DNA of 64,000 nucleotides from Pseudomonas sp. PSB18 (GTDB lineage Bacteria; Pseudomonadota; Gammaproteobacteria; Pseudomonadales; Pseudomonadaceae), in assembly GCF_014596565.1 (NCBI RefSeq), contig NZ_NOIN01000011.1, positions 1 through 64,000 on the forward strand, in the 5' to 3' direction. Under the pieces are notes generated by a model. The model was given only the letters and a program-made list of their open reading frames with translations, was not told where the DNA came from and made no database searches. Each line of letters begins with the position of its first letter. The first letter of the stretch is position 1. The translations under genes were made by a program, and so were the position numbers. Shown here one piece after another: positions 1 to 8,531 of the stretch.

Positions 1-205
1 TCGGCACACCGTTGCCTGCCTGACCGAGGCTGGTGCCCGGCGCACTGACGACGATGCCGTCGGCCTGAGCCCACATCGGTTGCCAGAACATGACGTTGGC
101 CAACAGGAACGCCAGGCCGCGCTTGGGCATGCCGCAGAACAGGTCGCGGGTTTTCAGGGCCGCAGAAGGTTGGCGGGCCAGCAAGGCGTATTGGCGGTCG
201 TCCAT
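1..205 (-). CDS. Two-partner secretion exoprotein (TpsA, filamentous haemagglutinin-like), N-terminal part only
   Basis: Partial gene running off the left edge. Translating the minus strand from the ATG at 205 gives a long charged N-terminus (MDDRQYALL...), a hydrophobic stretch (LAFLLANVMFW) and then AQADGIVVSAPG, followed by a conserved-looking QAGNGVP. This is the extended signal peptide and the beginning of the secretion (TPS/haemagglutination activity) domain of FhaB/HecA-type adhesins or CdiA-type toxins. It lies 23 bp downstream of the TpsB transporter gene on the same strand, the usual operon order. Only 68 codons are visible, so adhesin and contact-dependent toxin cannot be told apart. 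Confidence 0.8.
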   Translation of the reverse strand, partial: MDDRQYALLARQPSAALKTRDLFCGMPKRGLAFLLANVMFWQPMWAQADGIVVSAPGTSLGQAGNGVP

Positions 206-228
206 GATCAGGTCTCGTTGCAACAGAA

Positions 229-1935
229 TTAAATGGATACATCAACCCGGAAATAGATCGGCGCTTCGCGCTCGGTCAGGGCATCCGGGCGTTCCAGGGA
301 GTGGGCAAAGGTGACACTGGTGGTGAGGTGCTGGCCGCGGGCGAACAATTCCACCGAGTTGCTCGACATGCGCCCGTGCTGATCGCCGTTGTAGCGGGTC
401 CCGCTGATCACGCCCTGGTCATATCCCAGGCTGGTGCCGTACTCGGCAAACACCGGACGTAACCATTCCAGGGTCACCGGGCGACTCCAGCGCAGGTCGT
501 TGCGCCAGTAGCCACCGTTGTCGCCAGCCAACGACTGATCCTTATAACCCCGAATCGACGACTGTCCGCCCAGGCTCATGCGCTGCGGGCTGAACAGTAC
601 GTCTTCACTGTGCTGGCCGGTCATCAAGCTACTGAAGCTGAACGACTCGTCCCACAGTTTGAACGGTTGCAGGTAGCTGGCCGTCGCGGTGTATTTGCGA
701 TAGCGGGCGTCAGCCTGACCGGGGGCCGGGTCGTGGTTGGCCTGGGCATCGAAAGCACCGATACCTTGCTGCATGCCCAGGTCCAGGTTGACGAAGGCAC
801 TGCCGACCCGCCGCCCGTGGTTGATACCGAACTGCGCTTCGCTCAGGCGATTGCTGCTGAGGGCCAGTTTGCTGTCTTCAATGAAGTTGTTGCTGCGCAG
901 GTACGCCAGGCCGGTGTTGAGGGAGGTCTTGCTCAGGGCGTCACGGTAGATCACCCGCTCCACCCGCAACTGATGGTTCTGGCTGTCACCGGTCTGCTTG
1001 AAGTTGAAACCATTGGCCGCGATCTGCGAGCGGTACTCGCTCTGGCTGTAGGTGTAGCTGACGTTCCACCAGCCAAACGGCAGGTTGTAAGAAAGCATGG
1101 CGTTTCGCGAGGTGTGCTGGTGATCGGTCATCGCGTCATGACCGCCGCGCAGCATCAACTGATCGGCCAAACCCAAGGGGCTGTCCCACTCGAAACTGGT
1201 GCCCCACTGCTGCTCGCCGGTGCTGCGCTGGCCATCGTTGCTCCGGGACAGGCCGGCGCGCCAGGGTTTCTGGGGGTCGTTGGTGACCCGCACTTCGCTG
1301 CCGCCGACGTTCTGGCCGGGGGTCAGCTCCATCTTGGCCTGGTTCGACGGCAGGCGATTGAGCTGGTCCACCATCTGCTCGATTTCCCGCAGGTTGACCA
1401 GCTCGCCGGTCTTGCCGGGAAACGCCATCGCCAATTCACGCTCCGACAGCTGGCTGTTCTCGGCGCCTTTCAAGCCTTCGAGCCGACCCTCGACCACCAG
1501 CACTTGCAGATGCCCGCTGGACAGATCCTGCTGCGGCAAGTAGGCACGGCTGGTGACCAGGCCCTTCTCGATGTAGTGGTCGGTGATGACCTTGAGCAGC
1601 TCGTTGAGCTGGGGCACGCCCAGGCATTGGCCGATGTAGGGCTTGAGCAGCCGCTCGCGCTCACGGGCCGAAAGGCTGTCGGCGCCCTTGAGTTCGATGG
1701 TCTGGATGGGGAAGCAACGGGTATCGGCTGGCGCGGTCGGCTGGGTCGGTTTCGCCTCCTGGCCGGGCAAGTCCTTGAGTTCTTCCAGACGGCGGCGCTG
1801 CTCTTCGAGCAAACGGTTCTGGCGCTCGCGGATCAGGTCGGTTTCACCGGGGGTGGGAGCGGCGTGAGCCAGGGTAAGCGGAGACAGGCACAGCAAAGCC
1901 AGGCACAACCTCGCCCAATGGGCGGGTGTAAACAT
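229..1935 (-). CDS. TpsB outer-membrane transporter (ShlB/FhaC/HecB family)
   Basis: 568 residues, the usual size for the family. An N-terminal signal peptide (LCLALLCLSPLTLAHA) is followed by a Q/E/R-rich linker, a POTRA region (about residues 70-210, with the typical ending in L.L.PG around KMELTPGQNVGG) and a C-terminal 16-strand barrel. The hallmark loop motif of the Omp85/TpsB superfamily appears as SSIRGYKDQSL. The protein would sit in the outer membrane and secrete the TpsA protein encoded immediately downstream. The ATG at 1935 is preceded by a purine-rich stretch and puts the signal peptide directly at the N-terminus. Confidence 0.93.
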   Translation of the reverse strand: MFTPAHWARLCLALLCLSPLTLAHAAPTPGETDLIRERQNRLLEEQRRRLEELKDLPGQEAKPTQPTAPADTRCFPIQTIELKGADSLSARERERLLKPYIGQCLGVPQLNELLKVITDHYIEKGLVTSRAYLPQQDLSSGHLQVLVVEGRLEGLKGAENSQLSERELAMAFPGKTGELVNLREIEQMVDQLNRLPSNQAKMELTPGQNVGGSEVRVTNDPQKPWRAGLSRSNDGQRSTGEQQWGTSFEWDSPLGLADQLMLRGGHDAMTDHQHTSRNAMLSYNLPFGWWNVSYTYSQSEYRSQIAANGFNFKQTGDSQNHQLRVERVIYRDALSKTSLNTGLAYLRSNNFIEDSKLALSSNRLSEAQFGINHGRRVGSAFVNLDLGMQQGIGAFDAQANHDPAPGQADARYRKYTATASYLQPFKLWDESFSFSSLMTGQHSEDVLFSPQRMSLGGQSSIRGYKDQSLAGDNGGYWRNDLRWSRPVTLEWLRPVFAEYGTSLGYDQGVISGTRYNGDQHGRMSSNSVELFARGQHLTTSVTFAHSLERPDALTEREAPIYFRVDVSI

Positions 1936-2204
1936 GTTCGATCCCTCGAGCGAAGTGATATCAAAATAGCGGCGCGATGTTAGATGGCCACCATTTTGGC
2001 GTCAATTAAATAGTTGCACTCAAGGGTATCGATGGGCCCGTTCGTCTGAAATCAGGCGCCTTCCGCAAAAAGGGTACGAAACATCCTTTGCGGAAACGGG
2101 AACGGTCTTAGGAAGCTGAAAGACGCAAAGGATGCCGAGTCACCCAAGCCAGCATCTGTGGCGAGAGGTCTATGTCTACCGCCATTCAAACTATGGCTCA
2201 TCCC
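1936..2204. other. Intergenic region upstream of the tps operon
   Basis: Together with the terminator at 2205-2236 this fills the 379-bp gap between the tps operon and the propeller/haem gene. It must carry the tps promoter on the minus strand. An inverted repeat is visible (TTCCGCAAAAAGG at 2061-2073 against CCTTTGCGGAA at 2085-2095), which may be an operator or a leader hairpin. No convincing ORF is seen: the 76-codon frame at 2132-2362 runs into the opposite-strand gene and has no family features. Confidence 0.4.
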
Positions 2205-2236
2205 ATAAAAAAACCGGACCCAACGTCCGGTATTTT
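2205..2236 (-). terminator. Rho-independent terminator, probably bidirectional
   Basis: A hairpin with CCGGAC (2214-2219) and GTCCGG (2225-2230) arms is flanked by an A-tract on the left and TATTTTT on the right. It therefore has a U-tract in both directions. On the minus strand it lies about 80 bp past the stop of the 832-residue gene. Confidence 0.7.
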
Positions 2237-2314
2237 TATCGAAAGAACCTGGTGCCTGCTTCAGGAAACGGGGTTATCCGCGCTTATGAGCTTCACCGCT
2301 CGAGGTGTGAGCTG

Positions 2315-4813
2315 CTACTGACCCGCCTTCTCGATAGCCTCTTTGTTCTGAGGGCCGAATGAATATTTCTGGGCCCGTTCCTTCATCGTCCGCGGGTCCG
2401 GCAAGCCTACGGTCTCCGGGTTCGCAAATCCGGTTTGTTTATTACCGAGCATGGGATTGATGGCATCGAACAGAAAACTGAAACCTTGTTTCAGCGAACT
2501 CTGGGCAATGCCGTGGCACCCCATGCAGCCGCCCATGGTCAGGCTTTGGGTACTGTGGTCATAATCCGGCACGTTGATGTTCGGTTGATTGCGGGCATTG
2601 GTCAGGGTGTTGTCATTCGGAATCGGGAATACATTGCTCCCACGAAACAGCTGAATCCCCGGCTGGCTGCTTTCGACCATGATATTGGCCAGGTAGTAAT
2701 CCGGATCGGTTTGAGTGCTCGACGGGATGGCTTGCACGCCTTTGAGCCGATAGTGCTTCCAGACCGAATTGTTGAACTCACTGCTGCCGTCCATGAGCTG
2801 CTTGACCTGGTTGTTCACCGCTTCAACTTCGGAATAAATGGTCAGCGGTTGCACCACACGGATCGGACCGGCCTGTCCTTCGGGAATCCCGTTGCTGTTG
2901 GAGTAGACACCAGGATTCTTCGAAGTGGCGACGAGACCCGCGTTCGGCAAAGAAACCGTATAGGTTTTGTTGCCGTCAGAGAAAGTGGCGGTCGGGGGAT
3001 TGTTTGTAGTATCGAGACCGGGATAGGCAATCTTGTCGTAGTTGGCGATGTAGTAGAGTCCGCTCGGTGACTTGCCATCGGACAAGGTCAGGGCATCCTC
3101 GTGCTCGAACGTGGCGAATATGAAAGTCGGGTAGTTGGGCGTCTTGTGGATGATATGCAGGGCGACCAACGCGTAGTCTTCATTGTGCGCCACCGGCGCA
3201 TCATCTTTGCCCTGATAGGTCACCACCGTCGCCGTATGGTAGCGCGCACGATTCTGTACCGGAATGTCTGCCAGCTTGCGCCAAGCCGCCTTGACCTCCA
3301 CCGCGCCGTCGGGCAGCACGATATGGCCCGGAAAATTGCTCAAGGTTCTCGCATATTCGTAAACGACAGGGTTGGCCTTGGCCTCGAACAGGATCTGGCT
3401 GTCGTTCGAAGGGGCATAGTCGCTACCCGTCTTCGCAGCATTGGGTGGGTTGACCGGGAAAAATATCGCGTTCTGCCCTATCTGGGTCGCCTCGTCCAGA
3501 TTGTTGTAATGGGCAAAGGTGGCACCTGCTGCCAGAGGTATACCGTTGGGGAAGTTGATATAGCTGTATTGCGGGTCGGAACCAAACGGACGCATAGGAC
3601 CGCCCGCGGAGTTTTTCTGCTTTTGTGCCGCCGGAAACAGCTCGGTACGGTGAGCAAAGGTTTGCCACAGCAAGGGGTTGGGAGATTGTGAAGCCTTGCC
3701 CGAGTCCGCAAAGCTGCTATCGGGATTGCCGACACCACGGTTAGCCGGCAACGGGGTCTTGGCCGTATTGTTCAGGGCGAAAAAGCTCCGCCAGGCGAAG
3801 GTTGCATAGTCGGTATGGCTGAGCCCCGTCGCCAGGTCCGCAGGCAACTGCGGATTGTCCGCCGTCAGATCGTTTGTAGTAATGGCATAGGAAACGCCCA
3901 ATCCCGGCGCGCTCGTCAAGGCTCCGAACGACTTGGAAAAATAGGGGGTCCAGTTGACTCCGTCGGTTGAAGCAAACGTATTAGCGCCACTGCTGATAAA
4001 AATGCGGTTGCCGATCATCGTTGCACGGCTCAGGAGAAGCTCATTGGCTATACCCGACAGCGTTTGCTCATCGCCCCAATGAGCACTGCGGTCGTAAGCA
4101 CGCACGGCCAGATGGCCAATATCATAAGAGTAGTAAAGCAGCAGCTCACCGTTATAAACCACCGGCACTATGCTCAGGATCCTGTAAGCGTTTGCCTTGA
4201 ACCCGAGATTTGGCTGGCTCCACTGAAGACCATCGTCCGAGGTCACGTAGTAAACAGTGCTATCGTCCTCCTCGCAGTAGAAGACAAACAATTGTCCGTT
4301 GTACACCACAGGGCTGTTATAGGCGGCGTCGCTGGAGGCCGTAATAGGGCTAACGTCGGACCAGCTCGTGCCATCCTCGGAACTGATGCTGTTGATTTGA
4401 GCCTGGTCGGTAAAGGTCAGTATCAGCTTTTGTTTGAACACCGTTACTGAAACGTTACCCAAGATATTGCCGACGGGGATGGACTGTGGAGGAGACCAAT
4501 TACTTCCCTCCACCGAAGTGGAAAAATAGATATGAGCGGTGTCACTATCGCCTACCCAGAACATATACAGCTTGCCTTTGAACGATTGCACCGTGGGTGT
4601 AAACACCCCAACCGAAGCGGCTGGCAAGTTGCTGGTTGCAGAAGGTGTTCCATTGCTGGCATCAGGACTGTCGAATACATCCACTTCAATTCCAACACCT
4701 TGTTGCGGAGTGGCAATGATCACACTTTCCGCATAAGTCGATGAGACCGCGAACGCACTGCACAGGCACAACATCAGTCGGCTGAATACCGCTCTAAGGG
4801 TCATAGCTTTCAT
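2315..4813 (-). CDS. Secreted BNR-repeat/propeller protein with a C-terminal monohaem (CxxCH) domain
   Basis: 832 residues. A signal peptide ends near residue 28 (AVSSTYA). Residues about 50-310 contain at least four BNR/Asp-box-like repeats (S.DG..WS pattern: EGSNWS, EDGTSWS, DDGLQWS, TDGVNWT), suggesting a sialidase-type propeller. From about residue 330 a different region begins with FAWRSFFALNN, a motif I associate with uncharacterised periplasmic proteins that end in a haem site. It ends with one c-type haem motif CMGCH (residues 763-767). No sialidase catalytic arginine triad or enzymatic function could be assigned. The gene is visibly AT-richer than its neighbours and stands alone between a terminator and a small periplasmic gene, so it may be acquired. 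A redox or surface-sensing role is speculation. Confidence 0.7.
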   Translation of the reverse strand: MKAMTLRAVFSRLMLCLCSAFAVSSTYAESVIIATPQQGVGIEVDVFDSPDASNGTPSATSNLPAASVGVFTPTVQSFKGKLYMFWVGDSDTAHIYFSTSVEGSNWSPPQSIPVGNILGNVSVTVFKQKLILTFTDQAQINSISSEDGTSWSDVSPITASSDAAYNSPVVYNGQLFVFYCEEDDSTVYYVTSDDGLQWSQPNLGFKANAYRILSIVPVVYNGELLLYYSYDIGHLAVRAYDRSAHWGDEQTLSGIANELLLSRATMIGNRIFISSGANTFASTDGVNWTPYFSKSFGALTSAPGLGVSYAITTNDLTADNPQLPADLATGLSHTDYATFAWRSFFALNNTAKTPLPANRGVGNPDSSFADSGKASQSPNPLLWQTFAHRTELFPAAQKQKNSAGGPMRPFGSDPQYSYINFPNGIPLAAGATFAHYNNLDEATQIGQNAIFFPVNPPNAAKTGSDYAPSNDSQILFEAKANPVVYEYARTLSNFPGHIVLPDGAVEVKAAWRKLADIPVQNRARYHTATVVTYQGKDDAPVAHNEDYALVALHIIHKTPNYPTFIFATFEHEDALTLSDGKSPSGLYYIANYDKIAYPGLDTTNNPPTATFSDGNKTYTVSLPNAGLVATSKNPGVYSNSNGIPEGQAGPIRVVQPLTIYSEVEAVNNQVKQLMDGSSEFNNSVWKHYRLKGVQAIPSSTQTDPDYYLANIMVESSQPGIQLFRGSNVFPIPNDNTLTNARNQPNINVPDYDHSTQSLTMGGCMGCHGIAQSSLKQGFSFLFDAINPMLGNKQTGFANPETVGLPDPRTMKERAQKYSFGPQNKEAIEKAGQ

Positions 4814-5003
4814 TCCTTTGAATAATCCTGCTCAAGGAACGACCCAACGCTGCAAGCGCAACGCAACCGGCCGTTTTCTCCATGGTAGACGACTGTTTAA
4901 TATCGGCCAGGGTCATTCTGAAAAGAAGTCACCAGGATGAACTTTCCACCCGACATCGGCCTCAACTCATTACCTGCCCAACAAGGAATACGAGGCCCAC
5001 ACC

Positions 5004-5279
5004 ATGAAAACCTTCCTGACATTCACCCTCGCCACCACGCTTGTCTGCGCCCTGCCTGTCTGGGCTACCTGTACGCCCGAGGAAGCCACCGCCAAGCGCG
5101 AACAGCTCGCTCAGGAAGTGACCAAGCTCACTCAACAAAACCCGGCCAAGGCCAAGCAGATGAATGATGAGTTGCAGGCCATGGATCTGGAGACAGCCAG
5201 CAAGGACGTGCCGGACAAGTGCCAGTTGATTGATAAGCGTCTGGAGGAATTGAAGGATGCGGGGAAGAAGGCGGGTTGA
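5004..5279 (+). CDS. Small periplasmic protein, unknown function
   Basis: 91 residues with a clear signal peptide (MKTFLTFTLATTLVCALPVWA) and a mature part of about 70 residues that is charged and probably helical. It has two cysteines (CTPEE near the mature N-terminus and DKCQL), which could form one disulfide. The start at 5004 is chosen because it places the signal peptide at the N-terminus; an upstream ATG at 4937 is in another frame. Conserved small proteins of this type occur in Pseudomonas, but I do not know a function. The gene is followed by a disrupted terminator (5303-5490). Confidence 0.7.
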   Translation: MKTFLTFTLATTLVCALPVWATCTPEEATAKREQLAQEVTKLTQQNPAKAKQMNDELQAMDLETASKDVPDKCQLIDKRLEELKDAGKKAG

Positions 5280-5302
5280 TTGCTTGGCAAATACGCATAA
5301 AA

Positions 5303-5490
5303 AACCGGACCCAAGGTTCTATTGCCGATCAGTTAAGCCACAAACCTGTGGGAGCAAAGCTTGCTCGCGATTGCGGCAAGTCAGTCAGCAACAACGTTGA
5401 CTGATCTGTCGCTATCGCGAGCAAGCTTTGCTCCCACAGGGGTTGTGCCATTTGATCCTTAACTGACTGGCATTAACCCAAGGTCCGGTT
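5303..5490. terminator. Rho-independent terminator split by a REP-doublet insertion
   Basis: The left arm AACCGGACC (5303-5311), preceded by an A-tract, and the right arm GGTCCGGTT (5482-5490), followed by TTT, are perfect complements. Each is attached to a copy of ACCCAAGGT (5309-5317 and 5476-5484). Joining the halves at this repeat restores a normal bidirectional hairpin with a CAA loop between the convergent small periplasmic gene and the helicase gene. About 158 bp containing a REP doublet sits between the two copies. Confidence 0.7.
5345..5440. repeat. REP doublet (REPIN), TGGGAGC class
   Basis: Two inverted REP cores (CCTGTGGGAGCAAAGCTTGC and its complement) are separated by a variable spacer. 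The palindrome extends outward imperfectly: GCCGATCAGTTAAG (from 5324) pairs with CTTAACTGACTGGC (to 5471), 12 of 14 positions. The element is inserted in the terminator described at 5303-5490. Confidence 0.9.
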
Positions 5491-5512
5491 TTTATGATGC
5501 GCTACAGGCGAT

Positions 5513-6859
5513 TCACTCAGCCGCCGGCGCGTCCGGCTTGCGACGCTTGAGCGGCGCCATGCCATCCTTGCTGACCAGCGAAGGCGCGTCGGTCTTCGGA
5601 CGGTTGGCGGTCTTGCGCTTGGTCGGTGCCTTGGCGGCGGTTTTTTTCTTGTCGCCCTTGGCGTCGACCTTTTTCTTCTTCACACCGACGGCCTTGCCCG
5701 AGGCCTTGACCTTTTTCGGTCCGCCGTAGGTGCCTTTGACTTCCTTGATGGTGCGGCGCTCGAAGCTCTGCTTGAGATAGCGTTCGATGCTCGACATCAG
5801 GTTCCAGTCGCCGTGACAGATCAACGAAATCGCCAGGCCATCGTTGCCGGCACGACCGGTACGGCCGATGCGGTGCACGTATTCGTCGCCGCTGCGAGGC
5901 ATGTCGAAGTTGATGACCATGTCGAGGCCGTCCACGTCCAGGCCGCGCGCGGCGACGTCGGTGGCCACGAGGATCTTCACGCCCCCCTGCTTGAGGCGGT
6001 CGATCGCCAGCTTGCGGTCCTTCTGGTCCTTCTCGCCGTGCAGCACGAACGCCTTGTATTCCTGTGCCACCAGACGGCCGTAGATGCGGTCAGCCATGGC
6101 GCGAGTGTTGGTGAACACGATGGCTTTTTCGTAGGTTTCGTTGGCCAGCAGCCAATTCACAATCTGTTCTTTGTGAACGTTGTGATCAGCGGTGATGATC
6201 TGCTGACGAGTCGTGGAATTCAGTTGGCTGACCGCGTTGAGCTGCAAGTGCTCCGGGTTGTTCAGCACCTTGGCGACCATTTCCCGCAGGCCCGAGCCGC
6301 CGGTGGTGGCAGAGAACAACATGGTTTGCTGGCGGTTGGCGCATTCGTCCACCAGGCGCTGCACGTCTTCGGCAAAGCCCATGTCGAGCATGCGGTCGGC
6401 TTCGTCGAGCACCAGCACTTCGACTTCCTTCAAGTCGAGATTACCGGCGTTCAGCTGTTCGATCATCCGCCCCGGCGTACCGATCAGGATGTCCGGCACC
6501 TTGCGCAACATGGCGGCCTGGACCTTGAAGTCCTCGCCGCCGGTGATCAGGCCGGACTTGATGAAGGTGAATTGCGAGAAGCGCTCCACTTCCTTCAAGG
6601 TCTGCTGGGCCAGTTCACGGGTTGGCAGCAGGATCAGGGTCTTGATGCTGACACGGACCTTGGCCGGACCGATCAGGCGGTTGAGGATCGGCAACACGAA
6701 CGCGGCGGTCTTGCCGCTGCCGGTCTGCGCCGTCACCCGCAGGTCACGCCCCTGGAGCGCGAGCGGAATGGCCGCTGCCTGCACCGGCGTTGGCTCGACA
6801 AATTTAAGCTCGGCCACGGCTTTGAGCAGGCGTTCGTGCAGGGCGAATTCGGAAAACAC
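5513..6859 (-). CDS. DEAD-box ATP-dependent RNA helicase (RhlE/SrmB-like)
   Basis: With a GTG start at 6859 the protein has 448 residues. This start follows a GAGGTA ribosome site and begins directly at FSEFALHERL; the longer open frame up to 7486 is antisense to the next gene and shows no family homology. Motifs in order are the Q-motif (F.EPTPVQ, about residue 20-27), Walker A AQTGSGKT (44-51), PTREL, TPGR, DEAD in VLVLDEADRMLD, SAT, ARGLDV and HRIGRTGRAG. The C-terminal 80 residues form a Lys/Arg/Ala-rich tail (KKKKVDAKGDKKK) likely to bind RNA. Expected roles are ribosome assembly, mRNA turnover or cold adaptation. The exact subfamily is uncertain. Confidence 0.93.
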   Translation of the reverse strand: MFSEFALHERLLKAVAELKFVEPTPVQAAAIPLALQGRDLRVTAQTGSGKTAAFVLPILNRLIGPAKVRVSIKTLILLPTRELAQQTLKEVERFSQFTFIKSGLITGGEDFKVQAAMLRKVPDILIGTPGRMIEQLNAGNLDLKEVEVLVLDEADRMLDMGFAEDVQRLVDECANRQQTMLFSATTGGSGLREMVAKVLNNPEHLQLNAVSQLNSTTRQQIITADHNVHKEQIVNWLLANETYEKAIVFTNTRAMADRIYGRLVAQEYKAFVLHGEKDQKDRKLAIDRLKQGGVKILVATDVAARGLDVDGLDMVINFDMPRSGDEYVHRIGRTGRAGNDGLAISLICHGDWNLMSSIERYLKQSFERRTIKEVKGTYGGPKKVKASGKAVGVKKKKVDAKGDKKKTAAKAPTKRKTANRPKTDAPSLVSKDGMAPLKRRKPDAPAAE

Positions 6860-7051
6860 GGGTGCTACCTCGAAGAAATGCAAAAAAACAGCTGCATAGG
6901 GTAACGGTTTCGAGCGCGAAGGCCGAGTTTCTTTATGCAAACGGCGACAATCAGCGGCTTTTTTCACGGCCGACTCGCCATCGACGGTCACTTCGGCAGG
7001 CTTAAATGCTCTAATCCCCTGTCGCATTTCAATAGAAGACCCGTTTCGCCC

Positions 7052-8350
7052 ATGGACATCAAACAGCTCTGGCTCAACATCCAAGACCTCTGGGGTGCCC
7101 TCGACCAGCACCCGCTCCTGCATACCGGCCTCGCGCTGATTCTGCTGCTGACCATTGCCCTGGTGCTCGGACGCGTGGCGCGTTACCTGATTCTGCACGG
7201 TGCCAAGCTGCTCGGTCGCCAGCCGGCCTTGCATTGGGTCAGCGACCTGCGCCACAACAAGGTCTTCCATCGCCTGGCGCAGATGACACCCTCGCTGCTT
7301 ATCCAGTTCGGCCTGCCGCTGGTACCCGGGCTCAGCAAAACCAGCCTGGTGTTCCTCGGCAATGTCGCCACGGCCTTCACCGTTCTGTTCCTGATGCTGA
7401 CCCTCAGCGCCCTGCTCAACGCCCTGCTGGATGTCTACGCCCGCACCGAACACGCGCGGACCCGTTCGATCAAGGGCTATGTGCAACTGACGAAAATGGT
7501 GCTGTACGTATTCAGCGCAATCGTCATCGTCGCGACCCTGATCGACCGTTCGCCGTTGTTGCTGCTGTCGGGTCTGGGTGCGATGTCGGCAGTGATCCTG
7601 TTGGTGTACAAGGACACCCTCCTGTCATTCGTCGCCAGCGTGCAACTGACCAGCAACGACATGTTGCGAGTCGGCGACTGGATCGAAATGCCCCAGGTCG
7701 GCGCCGACGGTGACGTGGTGGACATCACCCTGCACACCGTCAAGGTGCAGAACTTCGACAAGACCATCGTCTCGATCCCGACCTGGCGGCTGATGTCCGA
7801 ATCGTTCAAGAACTGGCGCGGCATGCAGCAATCCGGTGGACGACGGATCAAGCGCAGCCTGTTCATCGACGCCAGCGGCGTGCGCTTCCTGCATGACGAG
7901 GAAGAACAGCGCCTGACCCACGTCCGCCTGTTGACCGACTACATCAGCCGCAAACAAGCCGAGCTCAAAGCCTGGAACGAAGCCCAGGGCAACGTTGCGG
8001 CGATGTCGGCCAACCGTCGCCGGATGACCAACCTCGGTACCTTCCGGGCCTATGCCTTGGCGTACTTGAAGAGCCACCCCGAAATCCAGCCGAACATGAC
8101 CTGCATGGTCCGCCAGATGCAAACCACGGCCCAGGGCATCCCGCTGGAAATCTACTGCTTTACCCGCACCACCGCATGGGCCGACTACGAGCGCATCCAA
8201 GGAGATATTTTCGACTACTTGCTGGCGGTGATGCCGGAGTTCGGCTTGAACCTGTACCAACAGCCCAGCGGCATGGATTTGCGTTCGGGGTTGCTGCCGG
8301 CGGTGTTGGGAGGGAGTCATGTTCCGGAGGGGCAGAAGCAGGTGGTCTGA
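7052..8350 (+). CDS. ybdG: Mechanosensitive ion channel, YbdG (MscM) type
   Basis: 432 residues from the ATG at 7052 (MDIKQLW); the open frame begins at 6935 but those residues lack family character. Four to five hydrophobic segments (for example LALILLLTIALVLG and MVLYVFSAIVIVATLI) precede the MscS pore/beta region. The MscS-domain signature DWIEMPQVGADGDV and the following TLHTVKVQNFDKT and ESFKNWRGM closely match E. coli YbdG as I remember it. It is an inner-membrane osmotic safety channel of low activity. It is divergent from the helicase gene, sharing the 6860-7051 promoter region. Confidence 0.92.
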   Translation: MDIKQLWLNIQDLWGALDQHPLLHTGLALILLLTIALVLGRVARYLILHGAKLLGRQPALHWVSDLRHNKVFHRLAQMTPSLLIQFGLPLVPGLSKTSLVFLGNVATAFTVLFLMLTLSALLNALLDVYARTEHARTRSIKGYVQLTKMVLYVFSAIVIVATLIDRSPLLLLSGLGAMSAVILLVYKDTLLSFVASVQLTSNDMLRVGDWIEMPQVGADGDVVDITLHTVKVQNFDKTIVSIPTWRLMSESFKNWRGMQQSGGRRIKRSLFIDASGVRFLHDEEEQRLTHVRLLTDYISRKQAELKAWNEAQGNVAAMSANRRRMTNLGTFRAYALAYLKSHPEIQPNMTCMVRQMQTTAQGIPLEIYCFTRTTAWADYERIQGDIFDYLLAVMPEFGLNLYQQPSGMDLRSGLLPAVLGGSHVPEGQKQVV

Positions 8351-8472
8351 CCTGTACCAGCCCCACGCAGAGGAAGACAGAAAGCAGCCTCCAGCGCTTA
8401 ATCGAATCAGCAAAATCCGCCAGGTTTTTTAGTGGATTTCACTATTTGCGCCCTCGGTTTTCGCCTGTTTCA

Positions 8473-8520
8473 AAAGGTTTCAAACCTTTAGCATTTCGCC
8501 TTCAATTCTGATCGGCGAAA
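8473..8520 (+). promoter_or_regulatory. Two inverted repeats upstream of the SznF-like operon
   Basis: A perfect 17-bp dyad (AAAGGTTT-C-AAACCTTT, 8473-8489) is followed by a second dyad TTTCGCC-N13-GGCGAAA (8494-8520). Both lie 11-60 bp before the first ATG of the operon. They are candidate operators, possibly for the Lrp-type regulator at the far end of the cluster, or 5'-leader hairpins. The second dyad overlaps the GAAAGG ribosome site. No clear sigma-70 hexamers were identified. Confidence 0.45.
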
Positions 8521-8531
8521 GGCGCTACTGC

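Noticed and set aside
610..1983. 457-codon plus-strand frame opposite the TpsB gene
   Set aside because: Shadow of tpsB with no recognisable motif and no ribosome site.
6860..7486. N-terminal extension of the DEAD-box helicase frame
   Set aside because: The extension has no family similarity and is antisense to the MscS-type gene; a GTG at 6859 with GAGGTA upstream gives the expected N-terminus.
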